Source: Bugula neritina
Taxonomy: Eukaryota > Bryozoa > Gymnolaemata > Cheilostomatida > Bugulidae
Direction of reading: 5' to 3'
DNA length: 64,000 nucleotides
Assembly (NCBI GenBank): GCA_964035545.1
Contig: OZ037766.1
Span: 1,034,501 to 1,098,500 of the forward strand
Part shown: in pieces, positions 20,535 to 33,183 of the stretch
How positions within the stretch are numbered: the first letter of the stretch is position 1
Layout: each line of letters opens with the position of its first letter
The notes under the pieces: generated by a model
The model's database searches: none
What the model saw: the letters and a program-made list of their open reading frames with translations, nothing else
What the model was told of the DNA's origin: nothing
Made by a program: the position numbers and the translations under genes

Positions 20535-23216
20535 CTAAGATTCAGAACAGAGAAAATCAAAGGGGCTAAAAATGGCTAAAAGACTGCACTCTTTAGACTG
20601 TAAGGTTTTAAGGCTTGCAGCAAGCATCACATTAAGGATAAAAAGAGTAATCTGTAACAACAGTTACAACATTCTTGAAAACACTCTAAGATTTAGACTA
20701 TTACCATATATACTGCCAACACTGAGTACCTAGATCTTGCCGTCAAGGGAACTTACTTACAACAGTAGTAATTTAACCAGTTAACAACTATAGATCAGAT
20801 GTTAGCGCTATTATACATTGTAACACTAGAACTGCCAGAAGTAGAAATAAATGCTCAAAGCAGCAACTACTCATTTGATTCAGAGTGTTGCAAACAAAAG
20901 ATTCTTAGCACTAATACAGTTCAAAAGGTTTAAAGAAAGATTGTCAGCCACTTGAGAGAGTTGGCATCCCGTAGAGTTTACTATAATATCAGCCTGTAAC
21001 AAAGTTCTAATAAATGATGAGCAGCTATATCATCAGCGAAAGCAACTAATCAGTTTAGCAGAACTATGAAATGAAAACTTGAAATTTTTTGTTGTTGTTT
21101 ACTGATATTTTGCTGACTGTTCTGAGATTTAACGTAAATACTATACTAAAAGTGTAATATAATGTAGTGTGGTAGATTTTGGGAGTTTTCATTACTATGT
21201 TCTGACAAGTTCTATTTTTATTTGCATTGTTGTTATAATTAAACACCGTCCCCATAAAGTACGAACCTTTGTTTTGGCCAGGTTTCCCTATAAACTGTAA
21301 AGTTGACATCGTGGTCAAGTTTGAAGCCATTGTCTATTCTCTCTGCTTTATTTGCTGTTTCAAAGGGCTTTTCAAATACCTAAAACAAACTAGGAATAAA
21401 AAGTTGTACGTCCTCCTTTAACGATAAACTTTGAAAACTTTGAAATTATGTAATATGTAGGCTCGCTTGAGTTTATAGCAAAATTCTCCATAAAGTTTTA
21501 GTAATTATTTAATTTTATTTTTTCAATCGTCACTTAGTTACATCCATTTGTTCAGCTAATCTATATTAATTATTTCATTTTGACTATTTATGAACTGAAA
21601 AAAACTAAAATAGAAACTAAGTAAATCGGGGCTATGTGAACATTTTTTGTCTAGTGCATTTATGAAAAACCTGGCAAAATTTACTGTGCATGCAGTGCTT
21701 AATTTATTATGTAAAGTAGGTTACATTTTAGGTTAGCATAAAAAGTTTAAAAATTTTTTTAGTATTTAGTATTAAGTTCACTAGCAAATAGCTTGCGCGG
21801 CAGCTATTTATTTAATCAAATTTAATTCTTAAATACAATGTATAGCGACTCCAAACGGTTAAGCTGCCCTATTAACAAAAGTTACAGAAGTATCGTGCAG
21901 TTTAGCCAAAAGCCATGGCCGCTATAAATACAAGCGTTACTGTTTGGATATTTATTAGGACTCATGTCTAATTGATCTGGGGATGCAGTAATTTGCAAAA
22001 GCAGATCTGTCAGGGTGAAGGATACATGAGCAAAGAACTAATTTCATAATGCCTATTCACAAATATTATAATATGTAGGCCTACTTCAAGTAGTTTTTCT
22101 GTAACATCTTTGTGAAATATAGGCCTATAGATTTTGATGTTTTTGAGGGAGCCTGTGGGGTAATTCTTTACATATTCTGTGATAGCCTTGGTAATTGTAT
22201 TTGCTACAACATCTTGGGGGAAGCCCTTGATGCCCATTCCAATTGCCGGCATAGCAATAGACTTGTATCCTTGTTGGACTGTCTTTTCCATGCAAAGTTT
22301 GATGGTGTCATACAGATTCTGTTAATTAGTATATACACGAGTGTTTCAAAAACAATTAAAATTCAGATCAAAATATTGATAAAAACCTTGATGTGAAGAA
22401 AATTGAGCATGAAAATATGAGTTTTTCACTGGTGTTCTAATATTCATTATCACTGAATATGTTAGAACCTTTAAAAGCTTGCAACATAAAAATACAAATA
22501 TTATTATTTTTGATTTAGCAGTATTAGACAAAACTTTAATCATTTACAGAGAAATGAGATTTAAGCAAATATTTTAATTTATCATTTGAACCTTATTTGA
22601 ACTGTGAATAGTTGCAAACCCTGATGGTCCTCTACCTTTTTACTTTGTTCAAGTGAATTCCAGGCTGGTACATTACAGTGGAATATCTTTTGACACATCA
22701 TTTTATAACCAAAAGTTTCAACAACAGCCCCTTCTTCCAAAGGTATTAAACTAGCAACAGCTTTGGCAAGCTCGGGACCAGCTCTGTCCGAAATGGCTCT
22801 TGCTAAAGGTGGCCCCAAAGAGATTTCCGGTCCAGTAGAGTTTACCACTACATCTTCCTGAATACAATATTTTAGCTAATTTATTCAAATTAAAAAATAT
22901 TTGTGATTTTCAAGTGTCTTTAAAAAAAGAAAGTGTAATGAGAATTTAGTAGCGGTTTTTCAGCATATCTAAAATAATTCAACAGCTTTTCATACACACA
23001 AGAAAACTTTGCAGTAGTAACACTAAGAAGTTTTTGCAATATCATCATGTCAATCATGCTATTTCTTCCATTTATAAATGTAGGGGGTGTATATAGGTTA
23101 AGGCACATGAATTTGCATACTTCTGAATCAGCGATATCTCCGACAACAGTCTCATACACCACTCCTTCATATGTTAGAACATATCTTCTATGCACCCTCG
23201 TACCACTTTGGGTTAG
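20179..23216 (-). CDS. Macro-domain / PARP-family gene, left (minus) copy, partial
   Basis: Exons in transcript order: 23216-23121, 22857-22636, 22318-22085 (macro domain), 21379-21267 (linker) and 20534-20179 (C-terminal half of the ADP-ribosyltransferase). The first three join in phase 0 with good GT-AG sites and match the plus-strand copy in exon length (96 vs 78, 222 vs 222, 234 vs 228 nt). Macro domains bind or hydrolyse ADP-ribose; the PARP14-type arrangement of macro plus ART domain acts in mono-ADP-ribosylation. I find no exons for the N-terminal catalytic half between 21266 and 20535, and the phases on the two sides (2 out, 1 needed) do not fit. The copy is therefore either degenerate or uses unseen exons. 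5' exons above 23216 were not identified. Confidence 0.75.
20535..22084. other. Introns of the minus-strand macro/PARP copy
   Basis: Apart from the linker exon at 21267-21379, both sides (20535-21266 and 21380-22084) show no coding signal that I could support, including none for the missing N-terminal catalytic half. Confidence 0.6.
21267..21379 (-). CDS. Linker exon after the macro domain (minus copy)
   Basis: Acceptor TGTTTTAG, donor likely CAAAG|GTTCGT. Reads VFEKPFETANKAERIDN and VNFTVYRETWPKQ. It sits where the plus copy has its VVEDII exon but shows little similarity to it. I recognise no domain. Confidence 0.5.
22085..22318 (-). CDS. Macro domain exon 3 (minus copy)
   Basis: Acceptor TTAACAG, donor TTGAA|GTAGGC, 78 codons. 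Encodes YKSIAMPAIGMGIKGFP, the conserved P-A-I/L-G-x-G loop of macro domains, then the C-terminal helix AITEYVKNYPTGSL and the strand IKIYRP. It pairs with 27776-28003. Confidence 0.85.
22636..22857 (-). CDS. Macro domain exon 2 (minus copy)
   Basis: Acceptor GTATTCAG, donor AAAAG|GTAGAG, 74 codons. Encodes EDVVVNSTGPEISLG at the ligand-binding loop, then AKAVASLIPLEEGAVVET and IFHCNVPAWNS. It pairs with the plus-strand exon at 27207-27428, which has the same length. Confidence 0.85.
23121..23216 (-). CDS. Macro domain exon 1 (minus copy)
   Basis: Bounded by TTTTTGCAG acceptor and TCAGAA|GTATGC donor, 32 codons. Encodes YEGVVYETVVGDIADSE, the early strand of a macro domain where V-x-x-G-D-I normally precedes the ADP-ribose-binding Asn-rich segment. 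Aligns with IGDIANSQ in the plus copy. Confidence 0.8.
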
Positions 23217-23332
23217 CTGCAAAAATTGTATTGTAAGAAAAAGTGGGCCGATCCAAATAGAGTTTAAGTTGGTATTTGAAATAAAAACGGGGTTTTACCA
23301 AACTAGCTTAAATAAATTATTATACAGTGCAT

Positions 23333-23518
<186 letters not shown>

Positions 23519-24361
23519 TCTGTGTGACTGAGGAGAGTACTCCTGTACTAAGATTGAAGAGTAGTACTCAAGGCTAGAGCTACATGCTGTCTTGTGTATG
23601 ACATAGCATATAACTATCACGTGGTAACAGTGGGTTGAATCTGGATAAAGTGACACTTAAATATGTGCAAGTATCAATGCTAACTAGTTAAATCAATTTG
23701 AGTGTTGATCAACAGTTTAACAAGTTTTGCTTTTCAGCAGGAATGTATGAAGTTGTACATTCTATGAGTAGCTATAGTAGTTGAAGTCCATTAGTTGGGC
23801 GTTAATAAAGCGTAGAATTGAGCACATTCCTAGCAATCAATAAATAATTTCTCAAGTTCAAAGAATGACAAAGAAATACTTGTGCTTAGAGTGACATATT
23901 GCGTAGTTTTGTATAGCATATCAAATAGCTATTGTGTGTTAACAAGGAATTACAAGCAGTGGCACTTGAATATGCACAAAACTGGTTTTTAGTTGGAGCT
24001 TTGATAAAAGAGTCTCTGCTTGCTTGAAGTTTCATAACGTATCAGTAAATATTTGAGAAAAGATGGGCTTTAGTTATTAAAGCTTAGAGTTGGTTAATAA
24101 AGTTTTTATACAGGGTCACAAAATTGAAATTTATGTAACATTGCAGCACCACACACCTGCTAGCAGCTGTCACATTAACGCTGTGTGACTTCAGTGATAT
24201 AGGGGTAAGTATTTTTCTTATTAAAGTGAGATTTCCACTTAATCATAATAACATTGAACTATGGAGTAAAGAATATCTTTTTAAATAATAATTTGTATTA
24301 TAACTTAATGTGTTTATATCCCTCCCCCCCCCCAGGTAAACAAGCAAAAGAGAAATCTTAG

Positions 24362-24474
24362 ACATCTGACAAGAAGGGAGCTTCAGTCAGTGATTCTAAA
24401 AGACTGAATATTCATATTTTCTCTGACTCATACGATATAGTTGTTCCAAGTGTTGCTCTACTCTCAGATGATCA
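24362..24474 (+). CDS. Candidate upstream exon of the plus-strand macro/PARP gene
   Basis: Open frame TSDKKGASVSDS then RLNIHIFSDSYDIVVPSV, bounded by AAATCTTAG and CA|GTGAGT. It lies upstream on the same strand as the macro exons. A further possible exon (24905-24974, ...LIHFMRHYIETLLTHNS) follows but its phase does not join. No domain recognised. Confidence 0.35.
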
Positions 24475-26691
24475 GTGAGTAGTGATTCTCTTCAGTTCAA
24501 CATATTCACAGTGACATCAGTGTTTCACTTTGGTGTTAAGATGTAGATATTTTCGTGACTTGGGTTTATAATTTATAGTTTTATGCACGGCATTTCATAC
24601 ATAATATTTATTGCAACAAAATTCTTTTAATTTATTCTTTATTTTAAAAAACCCATTGTTATATTATAAACTTTATATTGTCATTCTGTAATTGTGATAA
24701 ATGTTAGACTATTTAAAGTTGCTGTATTATAGCATTGTTGTTATACAAGTTTTAAAAGAAAAAAGCTATGTGTACATATTGTTTGTCCACTCTTGCTTTA
24801 CAGCTCAACCTAACCTTAATAAAGCTTATTAACTTAATACTACAGAAGTGTAATACCAGCTACATGTGCAGTTTATTACATAATAATATAATATATATTT
24901 ACAGACTTTAACCTGATACACTTTATGAGACATTATATTGAAACTCTCCTGACACACAACTCTGTAGATTATATGTGAGTATTTGACTGTATATTGAAAT
25001 AGTTTATAGTTTGTGTAGAAGTAGTTTTATCTGTCTGTATATATTATTCATTTGTTTATTTGTAGCAGCACCCACCTATAGTGAGAGCACCCACCTCAAG
25101 ACAGCACCCACTTTGCAGCAGCACCAAGCCTTGCAAAGTCTCACTACCACTAGCACCTGTCATACAGTGTAATACTATATAGAAGTAAGTGCATCTTTTT
25201 AACTTATCTTCTACTAAGTGTTTATAAGCTATATGCATCTTTTTTCTACAATAATCTTTGCGATATCTTGATTCAAGGTGGCTCTTTTTCTCATAATATT
25301 TGCCGTGTTTTTGATGAAAAAAATATCCAGTTTTATGTAAAGAGAAAAATTCAGCAGTGAAGTCAATAGCTTTGCTGCTTGACAACAATGTACTTTGATT
25401 TTACAATGTGGAGCAAATTTAATACTAAAATACTGCAAACTAAATTTTATAGAATTTATAACTATTAAAGGCTATAACTCTTAAAATTATATTACAATGC
25501 AAATATTAAGAAATTTATATTTAAACTTTTTTTTACATAATTACTATTACTGTTATTTCTGTTAGAAAGAAGTTACTTTATACTTTATACAGTTGAAGTA
25601 ATAAGTTCACAGGATGTCTATTCGCATCTTATACTTCAATTTATTTATTTGCAATCTTGTTTGAAGAAAAAATCTATTTTTTAAAATAGTGAGATTTTTA
25701 CTAAATGTAGTGGTCATGGTTAGGAAATTCACAGTTTCCATTGTGCTGGGTATTCTCTATACATTTACCTAATGACACTGGTTATAGTTGTGTGAAATTG
25801 TTTATTAAAACTCTCTCTGGTTCTTGCATAGTTTGACTTATCACTTGTGACACACATCCTACCAAATACCAAATTCCAATTAAATACACAATTTATTGTA
25901 TCCACTAATAACAATCACAATGATTAACTTAAATGTTTTCAGCAGTGAGCAGTTTTTGTGTTCAGGTTTTCCCAGATCTATTTAGGCTACTCCTGTTTTA
26001 TTTATAGAAATGAAAAGTTATTGCAAATCATTTTTAATAAATTGATATCAATATATAACAAGTCATTTTCTTTTGTACTTACTAAACAAAATAAACATAA
26101 AAAAACTATTTTTGTAGATAATGAGACATTAATGGCTGGTAATTAGCAGAAACTGGTCGCAGACATTTGGAAAATCATTTCAATCACAAAAGAATGGTAA
26201 AAATACATTCGCACAATTGATTTCCTTACAAGACATAGCAACATTTCTTTCAAATTCTATAACGATTGCACAAGTTATTAATTTATTCAGACTATTCAGC
26301 CATGGACAAACTAGTTTTTGTGACCGTGTGCAAGCTATAGTTGTACGTTTATATAGGTGTGTGTATGCGTGTGCGTGTGTGTCCATAATACTATTCCAGT
26401 AATGAAACATCTTGTTTAAAGGGTTAGAGTTTGTAGGCAAATTTTAATAAATGAATACTCTATTTTGCATATAATTATAGTGTTAATGCTACAGATTTTA
26501 TTATTATTTGTCATACAGCAATGTCTTTTAATTTATTTTAAATATTTATCATTGTGTTTTGTACTTTGCATAAGGAACAGCTAATAACATTAAATGGCTC
26601 TTTTATATATATTCTAATTTTAGTAAGCAATAAGCAATTCCAAGTTTAGATTTATTAGTTTGGTAAACCCTGATTCTTCTTACAAATTCAG

Positions 26692-26769
26692 GAGTGCAAG
26701 AGACACTCAGTGTTGCTGTGTGATAGAGTACATTATGATGTCATGATTGGAGATATTGCTAACTCTCAG
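26692..26769 (+). CDS. Macro domain exon 1 (plus copy)
   Basis: 26 codons in phase 0 between AAATTCAG and CTCAG|GTATGT. Encodes [22 protein letters not shown], the start of the macro fold. It is six codons shorter than its minus-strand partner. Confidence 0.75.
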
Positions 26770-29700
26770 GTATGTTGACATGTGTTCTGTTTATGGCCAT
26801 ATACTACAAAGTATTCTGTTTGTAACTAAATACTGCAAAGTGTTTTAAATGTGAGCATATTATAGTTATGCAATCTGAAAATGCCACTGTACGATATTAG
26901 ATAGAATTTAAAAAGTTAAGATAAGGAACCCCACTTTAGAGACCTGAGTGTCTTATTAAAAAAGTGAGTCACAAAATTTTTAACATAGTTGAAATAAATA
27001 AGTTTTTTAGACAACCAAGCATAAATTACCGACACTCTCATTTTTGCTTTATTTGTCTTAGTAAGTAAGTAAGTAAGTTTGTTTTTGAAGCGCCACGGTA
27101 GAGTTCAGGACATCTTTACACTCACAACACTATAAATTCTACGAAATTATTCATAAATTGCAATTGTTCTTAATAATTACCCTGCAGTTAATATTATTTA
27201 TTTTAGGAAGATGTGGTCGTGAGCTCCACTGGCCCTGAGATTTCCCAAAAAGCGCCTCTGACGAAGGCTATCTTTAAGAAGGCAGGTCCTGGTTTAGCTG
27301 CAGCTGTTGATAGCATTATACCTCTAGCAGAAGGAGATGTGGTTGAAACAGAGAGCTTTAACATGGGGTGTAAAGAGATATTCCACTGTAATGTTGCTTA
27401 TTGGAATTCGATTTCACAAGATAATGGGGTATAGAAAAATATAAAGCTTCTTTATAATATTATCATGTTTGCAAAAAGTGGTTTGCTCGAATATAAAAAA
27501 TGTAAGTATAGAACTGAAAAACTGATCTATGCTGATGCAATATGCAATCACTGTGTATAGAATTGTTCTTATAACAGCTCTCTCACTCGCATTTAACTTT
27601 TACATCCCGATACAAAAACTGAACTTATTGACAAATCGCATGAAATATTTAAAAACTGCTTTAGTCTGCATATAATTATATGATAATGCATGTATTGAAT
27701 GAATTTTACCAGCAAAGCTATATACAAATATTTTAATTTTTCAGTCTTCTGCATGATTTATTTAACCAACTATAGGAGCTGAAAGACATTGTCAAGTTAT
27801 GTCTGAAAAAGGCCTCAGCAAAGCAATACAAGTCTATTGCATTGCCAGCCATTGGTATGGGGAAGAAAAGATACCCACCAGAAGTCGTAGCTAAGAGTAT
27901 GACTGAAGCTATCACTGAGTATGTAGAGAATTATTCTAACAGCTCTCTCACTCACATCAAACTCTACATCTTTCCTGCAGATGACACGATATTATTGCGT
28001 GAGGTAGGTTGCAGTATATCCTTCGATGTTTCATTAAGTTATGTTGCAACATAGAATTTTATGTTATAATGTAATAAACCTGCTACTTATGCGTATTGAG
28101 GATTAATTCAACTTATTAACTAATATATATCTAATATGTTGTTTGTCACACTTTCTTTACATAAAAACCAAGTTATATACACTGGTTCTGCATTTTAACA
28201 AAGATTTACCCGAAAGAAACTTTTGCAAAGCATGAAGTTTGATTCAAAACTGCTAATATAAGCAGCAATAGCTGCTGCAAGGGTTCTTACTTAAGTATGA
28301 AATATAACTTAAAACACTCAGCTGGCTTGTGATTTAGGTAATATTGGTACCTACTTTTCCTTTAGGTGGTAGAAGATATTATTACTTCAAAACTTCTGAG
28401 TGAAGCTGAAAATCAAAATTTTGAGAAATGTGAGATTCAACCAACTGGTGTTGAAGCTGAAAATTATCCAGCTGAAATTAAATGCTTTCCGGCAGCTTCC
28501 CCGCCTTTCAAAGAGAACACTCTAAACTGCAGCGACAAAATTACTTTGGCGCCAATTGAGCTTGAAGGTGACAAGGTGATTATTTAAAAGTACAGTTTTT
28601 GATGTATTTATATTTATTCTTATAATGTGTGTGCGTGTGCGTGTGCGTGTGCGTGTGCGTGTGCGTGTGCGTGTGCGTGTGTGTGTTATTAATATTATCA
28701 CTATTATTATTATGTTATAAAACACAGCGCAGTTCAGTTATTATTGTTATGGCTGCATTTGATGCTTTTGTGCTAGCTTGCTTAAGCCTGGCTCTGTTTT
28801 TGGCAACAGGCCCATCTTAAGTCACTCTGCAGGTTAAGGCAGTGTCTCTTCACTTTGAATTGATGAGAATTATACCTCACACTGATAGGTGGTGTTGGAT
28901 GACAACAAAACTCTGCTTTGTCAGCTATGTGTGTGGGTTGCTTTTTGAATAATTTTAAGTAAAACTGGCGGATGCAAAGATGTCACAGGTAATAATGGCA
29001 CAAATGGAAAAGTAGGTAAAAATGGCACTCTGATGTTAAATTTTCCTAAACTCAACCCCAAACCCTCAACCCCAAACCCCCAACCCTTGGACTACAAATT
29101 CCCACCTCCTAACTCAAACCTCTACCCCTAAACTCCATTTTTCAAAAAAAATTTCTGGGCATCTCTTTGAACTCTCAATGGAGTTTCAATAATATTTCTC
29201 TGAGCTACCCCCTCAAAAACAAAGAGCTAGATTTTTAACTTGACATGTGACCCAGCGGAACGTTTTGTTGAAAATATTTCAGAGGATTAATTACCTAAAA
29301 ATTTTAATGAGTTGGTTTACAATTCAGCAAAGAAGAGTGATTTGAAATATCTTCCAATTGATGTATTGTGGGCGGTGTCCAGTAAAAATGGCACAGGTAA
29401 TAAAGGCACAAGTGAAAAATTAGGTAAAAATGGCACATTTTCAATATTAGGATGGAAGATTTGCATGGTTTGGAGGTTTGGGTTTGGGGAAAATTTCAAC
29501 ACTTAAAATTGGAACAGGTTCTTGTCTTATAAAAGTTGATTGAGTGTGGGGAAAGACACCATATTTTTGAAAGAGGCGCCACCACTTTAGTGTAACTTTG
29601 ATAGCATTGATGCTGCTATGAAAAGCAATGAAATAATGATTGCGCTCTTGCATTTTTAGGTTCAGATTATTTAGTGTAGCATATATATTTACAAGGTATG

Positions 29701-32700
29701 TAGTATACAGTTTATGGAGATTGACTAGTATGCCTGCTAAAAGTTGACCTGTTGAGTTTTGCAAATTTTTTGACCATCATTCAAAGTAGCACAGAAAACA
29801 GTTAGGGTAGAGTAATTATTAAACACATTCATGTTAAAGTAGACAAGGATTGCAGAATATTATAGTTTGGTTAAATAATGAACTAAGATGAAGTTTTATA
29901 GATATATACATATACATGTAACTTGCAAAAGCTTGAAAAGCCTTCATCAAAATTTGGGAATTTTTCAAATGTCAATTTCCGGCTTAAAATGTCTAAATTC
30001 CCTTCTAGGCGGAATTCCCCTCAGGTTAGGAACCACTGCTTAAAGATTTTAAAACATGAGTGTAAATATAGACAACATAAATTCAGTTGTGAATAAAAAG
30101 AGTATCAAGTTATCTGGTTACTTTCTTAACTTTTGCTTATTTATCTACTAATGACATTATTTATAAATGGTGCTGGTTAAAGGAAGTTGAGACAATAACA
30201 GGTCAACGAAAAGAAGTTGGACCAGTTAAAACTAATTTATCAGAAGGCAGACTTGTGGTTGGTAAGTCAAGTAAAGATATATTATTGATTTCAGTGCTAG
30301 CATATTATATAATTTGGGGTTTGTCATAATTGCAAGGGTTATATAAGCTTACTTATAGTCTACACATTGTTGCTTTAAAAACAGCTTGGGCTGTGGGTCT
30401 ACACTTTTACTTAACCACAAGACTGGCCCCTAATAATAATTTAGTAGAAGTTATAACTCCTCCAAGCTTTCTTTAGATAATGTTGGTTGAGTTTGGGAAA
30501 AGTAAAGGTTTGATGTCAATACTTGAATGGCACTCCATATAGCCTAACTTTCGTTTTTGGCATTCATTAAATTGGGGTTCCACATGAATCACACTCTATT
30601 CCGTTTCTCTTTCCCATATTTCTCTCTCCCCCCCCCTCTCTCTCTCTCTCTCTCTCAAAAATTATACTGATTTCATAAATTAGAGTTGACAAAAAATAGA
30701 TATCCAAATATAGAAACAGCATGGATTAGTGAAACTAAGTGAGAGTTCAGTAGCCTGGAGCCTATTGAAATAGTGTTAGTGGTATGGAGTAATTTTGTTT
30801 ATTAAGTTGCGGTTTTATTTGTTTAATGTAGAGAGCTTTGGCTACTTTTTGATGGTGGATTTCTTTAAATGACTGATTTAGAACTGTTACATAGTCTATT
30901 GATTTGCTTCCGTGGTTAGTGGTGGAGATATGTTGATAAATTTTGGAAATGATGTCATGGCAATGTTCATGTATCCTGTGTGATTGCAAAAATACTCAAA
31001 TTAAAATAAGGAAATGTTATAGAGAAGCTACAAATGAGACATATAATTTCTAACATATAAGCACTGCATCATACCAACTTGCGAGATACTTGGCCAAAAT
31101 GCTAAAACCACTTAGTGAATCTGAATGTAATATCGAATCAACTGATATTTTTCTTACATATATACGACAACTTCATATTCCAGCAAACCATCAACTGATA
31201 TCATTTGATGTTGTTTCCCTCTTTACTTCTGTACCACTTGACTACACGATTTCAGCAATCATAAATGATATTTATGAGAAACAACAAATCCAAACAACTA
31301 TACCAAAGAAGAAAATGATAAACTTACTCAACCTTTGCACAAAACAAGTTCACTTTACTTTCAACGACATCATTTATACACAAACAGATGGTGTTGCTAT
31401 GGGGTCTCCTCTGGGACCAATAATTGCCAATATATTCATGACAAAACTGGAACAAAAAGAAATACTAAAATTGAATTCAATGTCACCTTGGCTAAGATAC
31501 ATAGATGATACATTTGCAACAATAGACCCTGATTATAATAACACAACACTCAACACACTTAATAATTTTCATCCTAACATAAAATTTACACACGAACTAG
31601 AAACCAATAAATAACTTTCCTTCCTGGATGTTACAGTTTTGCAACACATAATGGTACATATTTACATTGGAACTCTTTTTCACTTAAAACGTGGAAGCTA
31701 AGCACACTAAAGTCACTAGTATTAAGGGCTAATAAAATCTGTTCTACTCCAGCACTTAAGACACAAGAACTGAACTATATTCAATATGTTTTTGAACATA
31801 AAAATGGTTACCCTAAACATGTAATAGAGAAAACGATTACCAACATTGGTGACAGACTACTCAGTGAAAAAGACAACAGGAAACACATGTTAACGTACTT
31901 CAACTAATCCATTCCCTCAATAAATTAATTGCAGACTCTTTTCAAAATGAACTCAATGCCCGAATATTATTTAAAGGAACCCCGTTAAGTTCACAGTTTA
32001 ATCTCAAAGGTAAAACCAATAAAGAACGCATACACAACCTAGTTTACAAAAAACCTGCCCTGAACTTTCATGTCAATAAACATACGTAGGCAAAATTGGA
32101 CGTCGCCTATCACACAGGATACATGAACATTGCCATGACATCATTTCCAAAATTTATCAACATATCTCCACCACTAACAACGGAAGCATATCAATAGACA
32201 ATGTAACAGTTCTAAATCAGTCATTTAAAGGAATCCACCATCGAAAAGTAGCCAAAGCTCCCTACATTAAACAAATAAAACCGCAACTTAATAAACAAAA
32301 TTACTCCATACCACTAAAACTATACCAAAAAGCTCCAGGATACTCAACTCTCACATAGTTTCACTATTCCATGCTGTTTTTATATTTGGATATCTATTTT
32401 TTGTCAACTCCAATTAATTTTTATACAAAGAAACCAGTATAATTTTTGACTTGCATAATGTATAAAATAAGATTATCTCTTTCAGTTTCAATAATTTATA
32501 TTAACTGCTACTCTCTATTCTTTGTGTCATGCATAGTGTTTAACGTAACGTAATAATTTTTAAATTTCGATCATTCATTATGCTACTCTGAAGATAGGCA
32601 CAGTGGTGCCCGAAATATCAGTATAATTACTTTGCCTAATAAAGTAGTAGATAAACAATGTTTCTCGTATATTTATTTATAATCAAATTGCTAGCTCGTA

Positions 32701-32710
32701 AAGAAATATT

Positions 32711-32762
<52 letters not shown>

Positions 32763-32763
32763 C

Positions 32764-32816
<53 letters not shown>

Positions 32817-32817
32817 C

Positions 32818-32911
<94 letters not shown>

Positions 32912-33124
32912 CAATGCAAACTCCTTAATTGTAGATTTACCCCCCAACTGGGAAAGACCTTACGATAAATACAAGGAAGTCAGCCTCTCTCCTCATTCAC
33001 CAGAATTTGAATTTGTCTCCAGGAGCTTCAAAGACACAATTGGTAGACCAGATGATGAGGTTACTGTGTTAGAGGTATTCATGCTCCTTTATTTTGTATA
33101 TGAATTGCAAATCAAACACTTCAC

Positions 33125-33183
<59 letters not shown>

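Larger units (their letters stand above)
26770..28365 (+). other. Short introns of the plus-strand macro/PARP gene
   Basis: Introns 26770-27206, 27429-27775 and 28004-28365 are AT-rich. The only notable item is a (GTAA)n run near 27060-27077 followed by a GC-richer GAAGCGCCACGG patch of unknown origin. Confidence 0.7.
28576..30182 (+). other. Intron with dispersed repeats
   Basis: Contains a (GTGTGC)n tract at 28628-28686, a GGTAAAAATGGCACA-type dispersed repeat (about 28978-29115 and 29380-29440) with an adjacent C-rich AACCCC tract, and otherwise AT-rich DNA with no gene seen. Confidence 0.7.
30650..32640 (+). mobile_element. Penelope-like retroelement, decayed, with inverted partial copy
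   Basis: A reverse-transcriptase fragment (31060-31614) is followed by frame-broken remains of the RT C-terminal part ([19 protein letters not shown]) and a GIY-YIG-type endonuclease remnant ([16 protein letters not shown], about 32083-32150). Upstream, 30655-30980 on the minus strand, lies an inverted copy of the last ~330 bp of the element. Inverted or tandem partial copies at 5' ends are typical of Penelope-like elements. A hammerhead-like motif lies at 32588-32625. Many stops make it inactive. Confidence 0.85.
30262..32911 (+). other. Intron carrying a Penelope-like fragment and TA repeats
   Basis: Besides the Penelope-like element (30650-32640) and the TA tract, it has a (CT)n run at about 30628-30656. 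No further exon of the host gene was found, although one is expected from the phases. Confidence 0.6.

Noticed and set aside
24905-24974. Short open frame LIHFMRHYIETLLTHNS with good donor as next PARP gene exon
   Set aside because: Its phase does not fit the candidate exon at 24362-24474; the frame that would fit has an immediate stop.
25062-25170. GC-richer patch with AGCACCCACCT units as an exon
   Set aside because: All frames are repetitive and the phases do not connect to neighbours; more likely a short simple repeat.
29040-29110. Telomere-like AACCCC/AACCCT words
   Set aside because: They are irregular, short and part of a dispersed repeat seen again near 57520; no regular telomeric array.
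32636-33128. Long Tyr-Ile reading frames
   Set aside because: Translations of TA microsatellites; only the part from 32912 is a supported PARP exon.
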